The notes beneath the pieces are model-generated. The model did no database searches. It was not told the origin of the DNA and saw only the letters and a list, made by a program, of their open reading frames with translations. A stretch of DNA of 64,000 nucleotides, from positions 102,771,858 to 102,835,857 of the forward strand of contig NC_044553.1 of NCBI RefSeq assembly GCF_007565055.1, written 5' to 3'. Below are positions 23,393-33,782 of this stretch, piece by piece. How positions within the stretch are numbered: the stretch's first letter is position 1; each line of letters opens with the position of its first letter. This DNA comes from Rhinopithecus roxellana. Taxonomy: Eukaryota > Chordata > Mammalia > Primates > Cercopithecidae. The position numbers and the translations under genes are program-made.

Positions 23393-23778
23393 CCACAATC
23401 CACAGTACCAAATCTCTATGAAAAATCTCTACCCTCTACCTGGGAGAGTTTGTCTTCTGTAACACAATGCTTCACTGGCTCACCTTACTTTTTCTTTCCC
23501 ATTTAAGTCTAGGGAAAGAAATAGTTGGACAAGGAGGATTTTAAAACAACAACAACAACAAAATCAACAGATGCTGATTTTAAAGAGTGGCAATAAAAAA
23601 CTGCAATATGATAATTTTTTTAGAGTGATTGGCGAGTTTTTAAAAGCTTATGAAATATATAGGCAGATGTACCTGGAAACCTGTAACAGATGGATATGCC
23701 CCTTTGGAAAATGCTGACATAAACACATGGGCTCTACTGTGTTTATAGGAATATGGTTTAAAAATTGTATTTGCATAG
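23393..23778. other. Unique sequence, no feature recognised
   Basis: A short CAA repeat at about 23548-23561. Otherwise nothing is identifiable before the L1 insertion. Confidence 0.4.
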
Positions 23779-24569
23779 ACAATCATACTTAAAAAAATTT
23801 TTTTATTATTATAATTTAAGTTCAAGGGTACATGTGCACAACGAGAAGGTTTGTTACATATGTATACATATGCCATGTTGGTGTGCTGCACCCATTAACT
23901 CGTGACTTACATTAGGTATATCTCCTAATGCTATCCCTCCCCATTCCTTCCACCCCATGACAGGCCCCGGTGTGTGATGTTCCCCTTTCTGTGTCCAAGT
24001 ATTGTTCAATTCCCACCTATGAGTGAGAACATGAGGTGTCTAGTTTTTTGTCCTTGTGATAGTTTGCTGAGAATGATGGTTTCCAGCTGCATCCATGTCC
24101 CTACAAAGGACATGAACTCATCCTTTTTTATGGCTGCATAGTATTCCATGGTGTATATGTGCCACATTTTCTTAATCCAGTCTGTCACTGATGGACATTT
24201 GGATTGGTTCCAAGTCTTTGCTATTGTGAATAGTGCCGCAATAAACATACGTGTGCACGTGTCTTTATAGCAGCATGATTTATAATCCTTTGGGTATATA
24301 CCCAGTAATGGGATCTCTGGGTCAAATGGTATTTCTAGTTCTAGATCCTTGAGGAATTGCCACACTGTCTTCCACAATGGTTGAACTAGTTTACAGTCCC
24401 ACCAACAGTGTAAAAGTGTTCCTATTTCTCCAAATCCTCTCCAGCATCTGTTGTTTCCTGACTTTTTAATGATCGCCATTCTAAATGGTGTGAGACGGTA
24501 TCTCATTGTGGTTTTGATTTGCATTTCTCTGATGGCCAGTGATGATAAGCATTTTTCACAATCATACTT
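23779..24569 (-). mobile_element. 5-prime-truncated L1PA with 12-bp target-site duplication
   Basis: The 3-prime end of an L1PA lies in reverse orientation. Its poly-A side reads as T-rich at 23791 and its 3-prime UTR as 'gggtacatgtgcacaacgag'. The body (23791-24557, about 770 bases) covers the end of ORF2 and the 3-prime UTR. The exact repeat ACAATCATACTT at 23779-23790 and 24558-24569 is the target-site duplication. The 246-codon minus-strand frame at 24006-24746 is the tail of ORF2 continuing into flanking DNA. It includes no reverse-transcriptase core. Confidence 0.93.
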
Positions 24570-24639
24570 TTCAAAGCTATTAGAGTGGACATTCGCAATA
24601 ATCTGATGAAACAGCCACTGCTTACTCAACAGCACGACT

Positions 24640-25204
24640 GGTATACCTGTCAGACATCGCAAATGCAACACGTCCAAAACAAAGCTCCCAATCTTCTCTC
24701 CCCAAACTGCTCCTCCTATAGTTTTTATCATTGCAATGAATGGCAATTCTATTCTTTCAGCTGCTTAGGTTAAGAACCTTACACAAATTCTCAACTTTTC
24801 TCTTTCCTTCACACCCTATATCAGCAAATTATATTAATTCTATATACCCAGAAACAGACCACTTCTCATTACTGCCACCATGGCTACCTAGGCTATGTCA
24901 CCATCTTCTCTTCCCTTTCCTGTTTCGTAGCAATAGTCTCCTAACTGATCTCCCTTCTGCTCTTGACCCATTTAATTTTTGCAAACCCAGTAGTTAGAGC
25001 GATCCTTTTCCACTATGTAAGTCAAATGATATCACTCCTTTGCTCAAAAACCCACGGGCTTCTCCTTTGACTCAAAGGCAGAGGTCTTAAAACCCTCTAC
25101 AAGGCCCAGCTCCTCATAATCATTTTGAGCTCATAGGCTCCTACTTTCTACCTTGCTCATTCCACCACACTGGCCTTCTTCCTCTGCCTCCCGCATCTCC
25201 TACT
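24640..25204 (+). mobile_element. L2 LINE fragment, first part of a split copy
   Basis: Landmarks are 'tctcctaactgatctccctt', 'agttagagcgatccttttcc', 'atgatatcactcctttgctc', 'gcagaggtcttaaaaccctc' and 'ccaccacactggccttcttc'. These follow the L2 3-prime consensus in order. The copy resumes at 26132 after an LTR insertion and again at 26755 after a second LTR. Confidence 0.75.
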
Positions 25205-26131
25205 TGATATGGTTTGGGTGTTTTTCCCCTGCAAATATCATGGTGAAATGTAATCCCCAGTGTTCGAGGTAGGGCCTGGTGGGAGGTGTTTGGATTATGC
25301 GAGTGGATCTCTCATGAATGGCTCAGTGCCTTACCCTTCGTAATGAGTGAGTGCTCATCCTGAGTTCATGCAAGATACAGTTGTTTAAAAGTGTGTGGCC
25401 GTATGTTTATTGCGGCACTATTCACAATAGCAAAGACTTGGAATCAACCCAAATGTCCATCTGTGACAGACTGGATTAAGAAAATGTGGCACATATACAC
25501 CATGGAATACTATGCAGCCATAAAAAAGGATGAGTTTGCGTCCTTTGTAGGGATATGGATGCAGCTGGAAACCATCATTCTTAGCAAACTATCACAAGAA
25601 GAGAAAACCAAACACTGCATGTTCTCACTCATAGGTGGGAACTGAACAATGAGGAAACTTGGACTCAGGAAGGGGAACATCACACACTGGGGCCTATCAT
25701 GGGGAGCGGGGAGGAATTGCATTGGGGAGTTATACATGATATAAATGATGACTTGATGGGTGCTGACGAGTTGAGGGGTTCAGCACACCAACATGGCACA
25801 AGTATACATATGTAACAAACCTGTACGTTATGCACATGTACCCTAGAACTTAAAGTATAATAAAATAAATAAATAAATAAATAAAAATAAATAAAAAATA
25901 AAAAATAAAAAAAAGTGTGTGGCACCTCCTGCCGCCCCTCTTGCTGCCACTTCCACCATGTGTCATACTGGCTCCCCATTGCCTTCTGCCATAATTGTAA
26001 CCTTCCTAAACCCTCACCAGAAGCAGGTGTCAGCACTACACTTCCTGTAAATCTTGCAGCACCATGAGCCAATTAAACCTCTTTTCTTCATAAATTACCT
26101 AGTCTCAGGTATGTATAGCAATGCAAGAATG
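25205..26131 (+). mobile_element. MST-type MaLR solo LTR, split by an L1
   Basis: The LTR starts 'tgatatggtttgggtgtttt', with 'gggcctggtgggaggtgttt' and 'gttgtttaaaagtgtgtggc' in the left half. After the L1 it continues 'acctcctgccgcccctcttg', 'gagccaattaaacctctttt' and ends 'gaatgaactaataca'. The order is that of ERVL-MaLR MST LTRs, about 430 bases without the L1. It sits inside an L2. Confidence 0.85.
25387..25923 (+). mobile_element. 5-prime-truncated L1PA inside the MST LTR, 13-bp duplication
   Basis: The terminal 500 bases of an L1PA, from the ORF2 end through the 3-prime UTR, followed by a compound AAAT-rich tail at about 25858-25912. The exact 13-mer AAAAGTGTGTGGC at 25387-25399 and 25911-25923 is the target-site duplication, made from MST LTR sequence. 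The 84-codon frame at 25391-25645 is the ORF2 C-terminus. It is a dead fragment. Confidence 0.94.
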
Positions 26132-26272
26132 AACTAATACATTCCTGCTTCTACCTTGGGTCCTTATACTCATTCATTCTGCTTGGAATGGTCTTCCCCC
26201 AGATACAGGGATAGCTCAGGAGTTTATACAAAGATCACTTTTTTCAATGAGGACTTCTCTGGCCACGCTACC
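26132..26272 (+). mobile_element. L2 LINE fragment, second part of a split copy
   Basis: The text 'ctgcttggaatggtcttccc' followed by 'caatgaggacttctctggcc' is the L2 block that should follow the part ending at 25204. The adjoining LTRs therefore inserted into a single L2. Confidence 0.7.
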
Positions 26273-26754
26273 TGTGGTGGATTGAAAAACATGGCCATAT
26301 TTTGCAGCTCCTCTCAGAAAAAGGTGGAATCTATTTCCCACCACTTGAATCTTATTTGACCTTGTGACTCATTTGGACTAACAGAATGTGATGGAAGTGA
26401 TGCTTATGAGTTTTAGAGCCTAGGCCTCAAGAGATTTGGCAGACTCTGCCTTTGCTCTCTTGGGATGCTTGGCTAGATGCTGAAAGATAAGAGGCTACAT
26501 CAAGGGAGAGGCCTGGCAGACAGCCTGCATCAAGCCCCAGGCACTTGAGTGAGACCATCTTAGACTCTCCAGCCTCAGCCAAGCTGCCAGATGACTGCTG
26601 TCACATGAGTGACCCCACGCAAGATCAGCAGAAAAGCCTCTCAGCTGAGCTCAGTCCTAATTATTGACCCGTGGAATTGTGCAAAAATAACAAATACTTG
26701 TTTAAGTCACGAAGTTTGGGGAGGTTTGTTATACAGTAATAGATAATTGAAGCA
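26273..26754 (+). mobile_element. MLT1-type MaLR solo LTR
   Basis: Starts 'tgtggtggattgaaaaacat'. The centre contains 'gagctcagtcctaattattg' and the end 'gtttaagtcacgaagtttgg' with 'acagtaatagataattgaag'. This is the arrangement of old MLT1 LTRs on the plus strand. It splits the same L2 as the MST LTR. Confidence 0.78.
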
Positions 26755-26960
26755 CGATTTGAAATTTCAACTGTTTCCTGATACTTACTTAATTATTTAT
26801 CTGTCTGTCACTACTAATTTGAATGTAAGTGCTATGAGGGCAGGAATTTTTTTCTATTTTGTTCATTTCTGTGTTTCTAGTGCTTACTATAGTGCCAGTC
26901 AATAGTCTGTATTAAACATTTTTTAAATAAGTGAGTGAATGAATAAATGAATGAGTAAAG
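26755..26960 (+). mobile_element. L2 LINE 3-prime end, last part of the split copy
   Basis: The text 'gtaagtgctatgagggcagg' then 'tagtgccagtcaatagtctg' and 'gagtgaatgaataaatgaat' is the canonical L2 terminus. It completes the L2 begun at 24640. Confidence 0.78.
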
Positions 26961-27149
26961 TAGATTTGAAGGACCTTATACATTCTCTAGTATGGCCCTT
27001 TCTTTTTTAAAGTGAGAAAACTGCAACCTACTGACAATATCATGACTGGAATCTCTATTTTCACTCCTAGTACAAAAAAGCTCAATTTTCCACACTTATT
27101 CAATTATTCTGTATTGAGTTTCTTTCTGAATTAAGTCAAACTTTTAGCA
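26961..27149. other. Unique sequence, no feature recognised
   Basis: Short unclassified spacer. Confidence 0.35.
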
Positions 27150-27470
27150 TTTCACATGACAGAAACCCAGCCAAATTTAGCTTAATAAAAAAGAGGAAAG
27201 GTAGAATCTATGGATTCACTAAGCTGGCAAGTTCAGAGGTGCCTCTAATTTTAGATATGGCTGGATCCACAGGCTCAAATGACATTCATGAAGTTCTGCC
27301 ACTCTCCTTCCCTTTCTTGGACAGACTCTATTCACTGCCAGATTAGTAACTCCAGAGAACAGACTGGTCTTTCCTGATAGCAATTCCAGATAATTCCTAG
27401 GGTCATGTCCAATGCCCATTCCTGAACCAGTCACTATCCCTTTGGATGGTGCTGGAGAGCAGGGCCAATG
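27150..27470. repeat. Probable ancient interspersed repeat, family unassigned
   Basis: The segment containing 'atgacagaaacccagccaaa', 'gctggatccacaggctcaaa' and 'tgcccattcctgaaccagtc' has the texture of a mammalian-wide repeat that I have seen but cannot name. The 71-codon minus-strand frame at 27219-27434 lies within it. Confidence 0.35.
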
Positions 27471-28599
27471 TCATCATCATATAGAATGAAGTCCTCTGGG
27501 AAAAGAGGGTTCTGTTACCAGAAGAGGGGAGGTAAGTTGTTCTGGATACACTAAAACTCCAGATGTCTACTTACATTCTGTTTGTAGCACTAGCTGTAGG
27601 GTTTGTTTAACTATAGATAAACCAACTGAAATAGCAGAGAAGATGTAGATATCATTGACTTTTTTCTTATGAAGAAGGATCAGTGTAATAAAGCAGTAGA
27701 CACTTCATGTTGGACAGCAAAGCAGACAGAAGTGATTGCCAAGCTTGCTTCTATTGTCTTGCATGGCTCCAAACAATATTCTACAGGGCAGGTTCAGAAT
27801 TTAAAGATAGGGGTGGGGCAGAGTCCACAGTGTTTGTAATCCATGTCAGTGACTATCCTCAGTGACGTCCAACCTGGAATAAAAGTCAAAGTGTTTCAGA
27901 AAAGCCTGTATTGAGGAGAGAAATGGGGATTGGGGGGGTGGGAAGAAGGCACTACATTTTATCGGAAAAAAATCACCATGTTTAACAAAGATTTTGAGAA
28001 CCAGCTAAAATGAGAATATACATTGTCCATTATAGGGCAGAACTGAGATGAGAGAAGGGAATCAATATGCCTTAGCAATACTTAAGAGATGTTTTTCATC
28101 TGGAAAATGATCTTAGAACCACTTTTGCTCTTTTGAAATCCAGCCCAAGCACTTGTGAGAAGATGACCTTTATATATTGCATTTTGCAGAAAACTATATA
28201 TAGTTGGATACAATATTTTGACCTAAAAGGGAAAAATGAAATGGAAAGAAAAATGGTGCTTCCGGATTTTCAACCAAAAAGCAGTACATGGCAGAAGAGA
28301 GAGTGCGGAGTCTGCAGACTTGGCCCAGTAGAGCATGCTGGCTGAAATGTCATTATCTGAAGGATTCTAGACATCTGCATTATTTTGCATGAGCCACCAT
28401 CAGCAAGTAACTTAGGACAGGATATAGAAACATTGCTTTTTTTCATTTCTTAAAACCATCTTGTCCTGATTCTTGGATGCACATGCTTTTGTGGGGGAGG
28501 GTCGCTACTGAGGAGAAAAGGTCACTGATTTCCAAAAGGTTAGAGGTTCTTATTTTTTCTTTTACAGAATAACATTTCATCTTGATATTATTTTAGTAT
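27471..28599. other. Unique sequence with a G-quadruplex-capable run
   Basis: No repeat or gene was recognised. At 27925-27942 four G runs (GGGG, a run of seven G that can supply two, and GGG) could fold as a quadruplex. The 70-codon frame at 28133-28345 has no domain. Confidence 0.4.
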
Positions 28600-29150
28600 T
28601 TACCACTCTGTATTGTCTTAGACCTCATCTTGGCAAAGGGCTCCTAAACAACTGCCACTTTTAGCATTGCTGCCAAAAGGCGCCCTTTCACAATAAAGCA
28701 TGCTGTGCTTTGGCAGGAAATCAATAAAGTGAAAATCTGTTCTCATCATCCATACATTTACCATCACAATCAACAATCAAAGGCAAGACCTGGGTTCTTT
28801 ATCCACAGGCTCCAGCCTCCCAATTTTCTGCTATGAAAGGCAGCATAAATTAGAACCCTTGGTTCCTGTTAGCTGGGCTTAATGGGTATGATTTATGAAC
28901 CATTAAATGAGGTTATGTAAATTGATCCTTAGCAGAATGCTAGCGCCCAGGTGACAGGTGCAGCATGCTCGTCCACAAGGGTTCTGTACAAATCAGATTT
29001 CAGTGACATTCAGTTTGAGGAAAGAGAAATATGTTGTCAACAAGGAAGTGATTTAAATAGTGCCCTGGGTTTGTCAGCAATTATCCCTTTCTTCTTAATT
29101 GCTGCAAACTATATAAATTCTAATAGGAAATAAATTAGTAATTTACCAGT
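28600..29150. promoter_or_regulatory. Candidate conserved non-coding element (inferred)
   Basis: A repeat-free block. It carries inverted CTGCCAAA (28670-28677) and TTTGGCAG (28709-28716), NFI-half-site-like. Two direct CAGGTG E-boxes lie at 28948-28953 and 28955-28960. There are several AATCAATAA/ATTAAATGAG homeodomain-like cores. The claim rests on motif content and absence of repeats only. Confidence 0.25.
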
Positions 29151-30399
29151 TAATGACAAGGGGTATAAAGGAGAAGGGCTTAACTATTTTAAAAGCCATA
29201 TTACCAGTGAGGCCATACACTTGAGTGATTTCACTTATGCTGTTAAAGTTGAAGAGATGCTTTACAGCAGGAGTATAAACTTTGACACACGACAATAAAA
29301 TTACATTCATTGCAACAGAAAAGAAAACTGGATCCATATAGAAAATGTCCTTGTGGAATTGCTTCATGTGTTCCATAGAAATGAAGATGTTTCTATTTTC
29401 AATCATCGTTAGCATCCTAAGCTTAAAACAAATGGTCTTTTTAATCCAGGTGCAAATAACCTGCTTCATCTTTTAAAAAGTTTTTGTGAACCTGGCCTCC
29501 GATCAGTCAAATAAAAAGCATGCAGTTGTAAAACTATGATGAGAGTGAAGGTAGGTGATATGACTGATGTTGCAGAGCTTTTAGTTTGCCTGTCTTGCTT
29601 AAACAATGGATACCAGTAACAACATACTTTCTGTTACACTCTTCACAGTGAAAGGAACAGGCTTTGTGTTTGATGAGCACCTCACTTTGAGTGACCAAAC
29701 TAAAGGCTCAGTTAAAAAAAATAAAGAGCCCTGGGAGAGCATGTACGAATTAATTTCACCAGCTTTAAATATGAAAAAAAAAACACCTCACATCCATTCC
29801 TCCTCTTTGACTCAATGCCTCTAATCAAGAATGTGGTGCCCTTCTGAGAAAGGATTCTCCGGGGAAAGTCAGTTCGGTATCATCCTCAGCTTTTGTCTGA
29901 AGCTATTATTGTGCCTGTTTCCATGAGGCTGACCCTGGTAAGAGGACACATATGGATGTGATAGTAGTGTTCTCTGGTCCCTGGCAGAGCCTATTAGAGT
30001 TCCCAATGGGGGTCCCACCACTCTTTTTAATAGTCATTTCTACTTTACAAGTGCAGTTGTTTATGGACAGGGGAGATAATTTGACCCACTGTGGTGCTGT
30101 ACAAAAGAGTGACAATAGGGCAAAGGTCATATGTTTAAAGAAGTTTGAGACTGTGGCCCACTAGGAGAGGCTCTACCTAGAAAAGGAAAATATTAAAATG
30201 TCATTTGTAAACTTAGAATAGGGCCTGGGAGGCCACAAGTGAAGACTTATATAACCATTGACATCGATACACTATTTTAGTGCTGGTAGATAAAAATAAT
30301 TTGGAAGCAAAGAAGGGGTATGAAAACTAGTTTCATAACTAGTATAGGGAAAAACACTTGGGGATCACACAGCATTAAAGCCCACTGGCTGCCTTAAAT
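29151..30399. other. Unique sequence, no gene recognised
   Basis: Frames of 108 codons (29143-29469, minus) and about 70 codons (29606-30164) show no recognisable domain, and opposite-strand frames overlap. No repeat was identified. Confidence 0.4.
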
Positions 30400-30555
30400 C
30401 TAGCGCCACTATTTATTAAGTGTGTGGTGGTGGGCAAGATAGTTTACCTCTTAAGGTCTGGATAAAAGCCCTATCTCACAGGATTCTGTTGTGAAGATTA
30501 AATAAGGAAATACATGAAAGCACTGACATACAGTAAGTGCTCAATATATGATAGT
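30400..30555 (+). mobile_element. MIR SINE, 3-prime half
   Basis: The text 'gggcaagatagtttacctct', 'attaaataaggaaatacatg' and 'acagtaagtgctcaatatat' matches the second half of MIR. Confidence 0.75.
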
Positions 30556-30571
30556 TTGAAGTATTGAAATA

Positions 30572-30594
30572 TAGATAGAAGATAGATAGATAGG

Positions 30595-30638
<44 letters not shown>
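30572..30638 (+). repeat. (GATA/TAGA)n microsatellite
   Basis: About 16 tetranucleotide units with one early GGTA interruption at about 30592. The last eleven or so units are uninterrupted, so length polymorphism is likely. Confidence 0.97.
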
Positions 30639-30657
30639 GATATATAAACTATACCAT

Positions 30658-31024
30658 CAGGTACTGCTTAATAACAGGGATATGTTCTAAAAAATGCATT
30701 GTTATGTGATTTCTTCATTATGTGAACATCGTAGAGTGCACTTACACAAACTTAGATGGTATGGCTTACTACACACTGAGGCTCTCTGGTGTAACATATT
30801 GCTGCTCGACTATAAACCTGTAGAGTATGTTACTATACTGAATGCTCTGGGCAATTATAACACAATGGTAAGTATTCGTATATCTAAACACGGAAAAACG
30901 GTAATGCATTGCATTACAATGTTACAACAGCTATGATATCATTAGGTAGGAATTTTTCAGCTCCGTTATGTTCTTATGAGACCACCATTGCATATGCATT
31001 CCATTGTTATGAAGCACATGACTG
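30658..31024 (-). mobile_element. MER2 DNA transposon (Tigger-related MITE)
   Basis: The element reads from 'caggtactgcttaataacag' through 'gtgcacttacacaaacttag' and 'ctgtagagtatgttactata' to 'gttatgaagcacatgactg'. This is the MER2 consensus in reverse, near the full length of about 345 bases, with recognisable inverted ends. It encodes no transposase. The 80-codon frame at 30694-30936 lies inside it. Confidence 0.85.
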
Positions 31025-31249
31025 AACACATATTTGGAGAGAGACAGAGAAAGAGAGGTCTCAGTTTTTTCTACTTTAGAATTCTGAACTCGCTGCTCTA
31101 TAGATGTTTCTGTCCATGGAAAAATGCCTTTTAATGCCAAGTCTACATATTTCTTTCACCAAACCAACCATGCATCATCTCCATTTCCCCCCTACTTTGG
31201 CCCTCTCTTGTCTTCTACCTGCACCTTTGCAGAAATAGTATATGCTGAT
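31025..31249. other. Unique sequence, no feature recognised
   Basis: An AG-rich run at 31036-31057, otherwise nothing identifiable. Confidence 0.35.
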
Positions 31250-31495
31250 TGAGAATATGACTCGGAGCCACATCAGGATTTGCATTCCAACTTCCCTACT
31301 TGTTAGCTTTGTGACCTTGAGCAAGTAGTTTCACCAATCTGTGCCCCAGCGTTATTCCTTGTAAAATGGGGATTAAAGAATAGTACCTACTGCATGAGGT
31401 TGTTCTGAAGATTAAATGAGCTAATCTATGTGAAGTGCCAAGAGTAGAACCTGGTGCATAGTATTAAATATTATGTATCATTATTATTACTACGA
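31250..31495 (+). mobile_element. MIR SINE
   Basis: A nearly complete MIR: 'agctttgtgaccttgagcaa', 'ttccttgtaaaatggggatt', 'gcatgaggttgttctgaaga' and 'gtgccaagagtagaacctgg' in consensus order, then an ATTATTATT tail region. Confidence 0.85.
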
Positions 31496-31673
31496 TTATG
31501 ACGGCACCCCCACCTCTCTTGTCTCTATATTCAAAGATTCAATTGCCTGCCTGAAAGACGGTGTTAATGCATACTGAGCCCAAATCACACACCAGGCACT
31601 TTTTATACATTTCTAAGACCTGAAATGTGAATTTTATCCCCACTTGATAAACGAAGTGAAGGCTCAGTGAGAT

Positions 31674-32067
31674 TAAATAATTTGTCTAAATTATAAAGTT
31701 TCTGTTATGCAAGATGAATAAGTTCTGGAGATCTATTACATAACATAGTACCTATAGTTAACAACACAATATTGTGCACTTTAAAATATGTTAAGAGGAT
31801 AAATCTCATGTTAAGTGTTCTTACCAAACAAGCAAATAAAACCACACACACACACATACACACACACGGAAGTAACACAAGGAAATTTTTCAAAGTGATG
31901 GACGTGTTTAATACTTTGGTTGTGGTGATAGTATCACAGGTGCATGGATTTGTCCAAACTCATTAAGATGTATGCATTAAATGCATGCAGTTTAGGTCTA
32001 TCAACTGTACCTCAAAAAAGCTTTAAAAAAGAAAAACATATATACTATAAAATATAAATAATTTGTC
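31674..32067 (+). mobile_element. L1M 3-prime end with 13-bp target-site duplication
   Basis: The body (31687-32054) has 'taagttctggagatctatta', 'taacaacacaatattgtgca' and the end 'caactgtacctcaaaaaagc' of an L1MA/MB-type LINE. TAAATAATTTGTC is exact at 31674-31686 and 32055-32067. The old duplication is still perfect. A CA microsatellite at 31842-31867 lies within. Confidence 0.82.
31842..31867 (+). repeat. (CA)n microsatellite
   Basis: About 12 CA units with one TA interruption, inside the L1M fragment. Confidence 0.95.
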
Positions 32068-32150
32068 CCAGAATACAGGGCAAATAAGTGCAGAGCCAAC
32101 ATTCAAACCCAGGTTTGACAGATCACCAAGCCCATACTCTTTTCACTGCA

Positions 32151-33522
32151 TTCCTGCTTCACAAGTCCAGGGCAAAATATCCACAGGTGTGGAAAAGAAA
32201 GGGACAGGGGTCCCTCTAGCAGAACCTCACTTTGATATGGTGAAAAGAGCAGTTGGCTTACACTCTCACGCTTTTTGAATTTAGTTTCCTCATCTGTAAA
32301 AACTGAGGTGCTAGACTGAAGGCTTCCAAACCATGATCACCCAAGCCTTTGGGCTTCTTCAAGGTTGCTCAGGGGCCACTGCAGAAGGAAGACACAGCAG
32401 GAAGATCCCAGACCCTCAGTGAGATGCTCATCCCACCTGAATCGAGTAAGTACTGGGGCTCTAGAAAAGACGTTTGACAATATCAAGATCTTTTTCATCT
32501 CTAATATTCTGAGGATCTTTTTCAAATTATAGGATGAAACATGACCACAATCTACACTGAAATAACTTTCAATTTAACGAATATTTTTCTGGTTCTATTA
32601 CATGCAAAACACCATGTTGACTTGAATAAATAATCTTCCTTTCCTCCCAAAAATTGTCTTATAAGGATTTCTTCCTCCTTGCTGAGTATACTCTCAAGAT
32701 GCATTTCTTTCAGGAAGTGTGTTTTCAGTGTACTTAAAAGCCAGAACATGAAATGTTCCCCTAAAGCTCTCAACTTTTGTACTGCAGACCCCCATTTCCC
32801 TTAAGAGTATTTTTATCCCTTCCATATCTCCATGTTTTATCTGTGTACTTTATCTTGTGACCACAGCTCTGTGTCCTAGAGTCCAACACATTGGGCATTT
32901 TTCAAGAAAGAATATTAAGGTGAACAGCCACTGCCAGGTAGATGGCAGATTCTAAGGATTTCTAGTATTTTCTCTGTTTGCAGTGTGGGTACCAGTCTTC
33001 GGGGCTCCCTCCCCAAATTAGTCCAAAAAGTTTATTCTAGGAGAAGGCATCACTTGCTAATTGAATCAACCTCCCTCTTTGTGTTTTGATTCAATGGAGA
33101 TTACCTCAGGGATTTTAGCAGCTCCTCTGTGACTTGGTTCCTGGGACACAGATTCTTCCCTCAGAGACTATTTCCCTCCCCCATTCTTATTTCTTGGAAG
33201 AGGGATCAGGAAGGAATGTGGATTCCAGAGAATACTGCAGGGCGGAGGATAGAATGCAAATGAAGGGTTTTCCTTCCAGTTATCCCACAGGACAGTGAGG
33301 GAGAGCTCATCTACTCTCAGGAAAACTTATCTGTAAGAAGGTCATGGTGTTTGGGAATCCTATGTCGCAATAGTACTCAGTTTTAAGAAAATCCTGGAGA
33401 CTGATCTTACAATGGTTGAAGAATGTAAAGATTCTGAGACACCAATATCCCCAGAATATCTGTGAACAAACACTTCTGTTTGTATGAAAAAATGAGCAAG
33501 ATTGATTGGCCTTCCCAGATGT
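32151..33522. other. Unique sequence, no feature recognised
   Basis: Frames up to 73 codons on the minus strand have no domain. No repeat was identified in this stretch. Confidence 0.4.
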
Positions 33523-33549
33523 CTGTGTGTGTGTGTGTGTGTGTGTGTG
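33523..33549 (+). repeat. (TG)n microsatellite
   Basis: About 13 TG units ending in GCACGCAC. Confidence 0.96.
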
Positions 33550-33606
33550 CACGCACCCAAGCATATGCAATTTTGTGGGAGACAATTTCAGCTTTACCAT
33601 CTAAGT

Positions 33607-33782
33607 CAGTGGCTCACAACTCCAGCAGTATGCCAGAGTCCTCTGGGGAACCTAAAAAGATGACATACACATAGATACATTTAGGCTCCATCATTGGAGA
33701 CTCAGATTTTGGCAAGGGCCCTGCATCCTCTATCATTGAAAAGCTCTCCAGGAGATTAGGATGCCCCTACCAGGGCTGAGAA
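33607..33782 (+). mobile_element. MER5A DNA transposon (hAT-Charlie MITE)
   Basis: Starts 'cagtggctcacaactccagc' and ends 'agggctgagaatcactag', an inverted match to the start. The interior has 'cagagtcctctggggaacct' and 'ttggagactcagattttggc' as in MER5A. It is about 175 bases, typical for this family. Ends are diverged and no 8-bp duplication is clear. Confidence 0.8.

Larger units (their letters stand above)
31570..32150 (-). mobile_element. MIR SINE, reverse, split by an L1M
   Basis: The left piece (31570-31686) has 'accaggcactttttatacat' and 'gaaggctcagtgagattaaa'. The right piece (from 32055) resumes with 'atttgtcccagaatacaggg' and 'attcaaacccaggtttgaca'. Together they read as one antisense MIR interrupted by the L1M at 31687-32054. 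Confidence 0.75.

Noticed and set aside
24006..24746. 246-codon open frame, longest but one in the window
   Set aside because: It is the C-terminal end of L1 ORF2 in a truncated L1PA, extended into flanking L2 DNA. It has no catalytic core.
30572..30638. Regular spaced repeats as a CRISPR-like array
   Set aside because: It is a 4-bp microsatellite in a mammalian genome with no spacers. No CRISPR array exists in the window.
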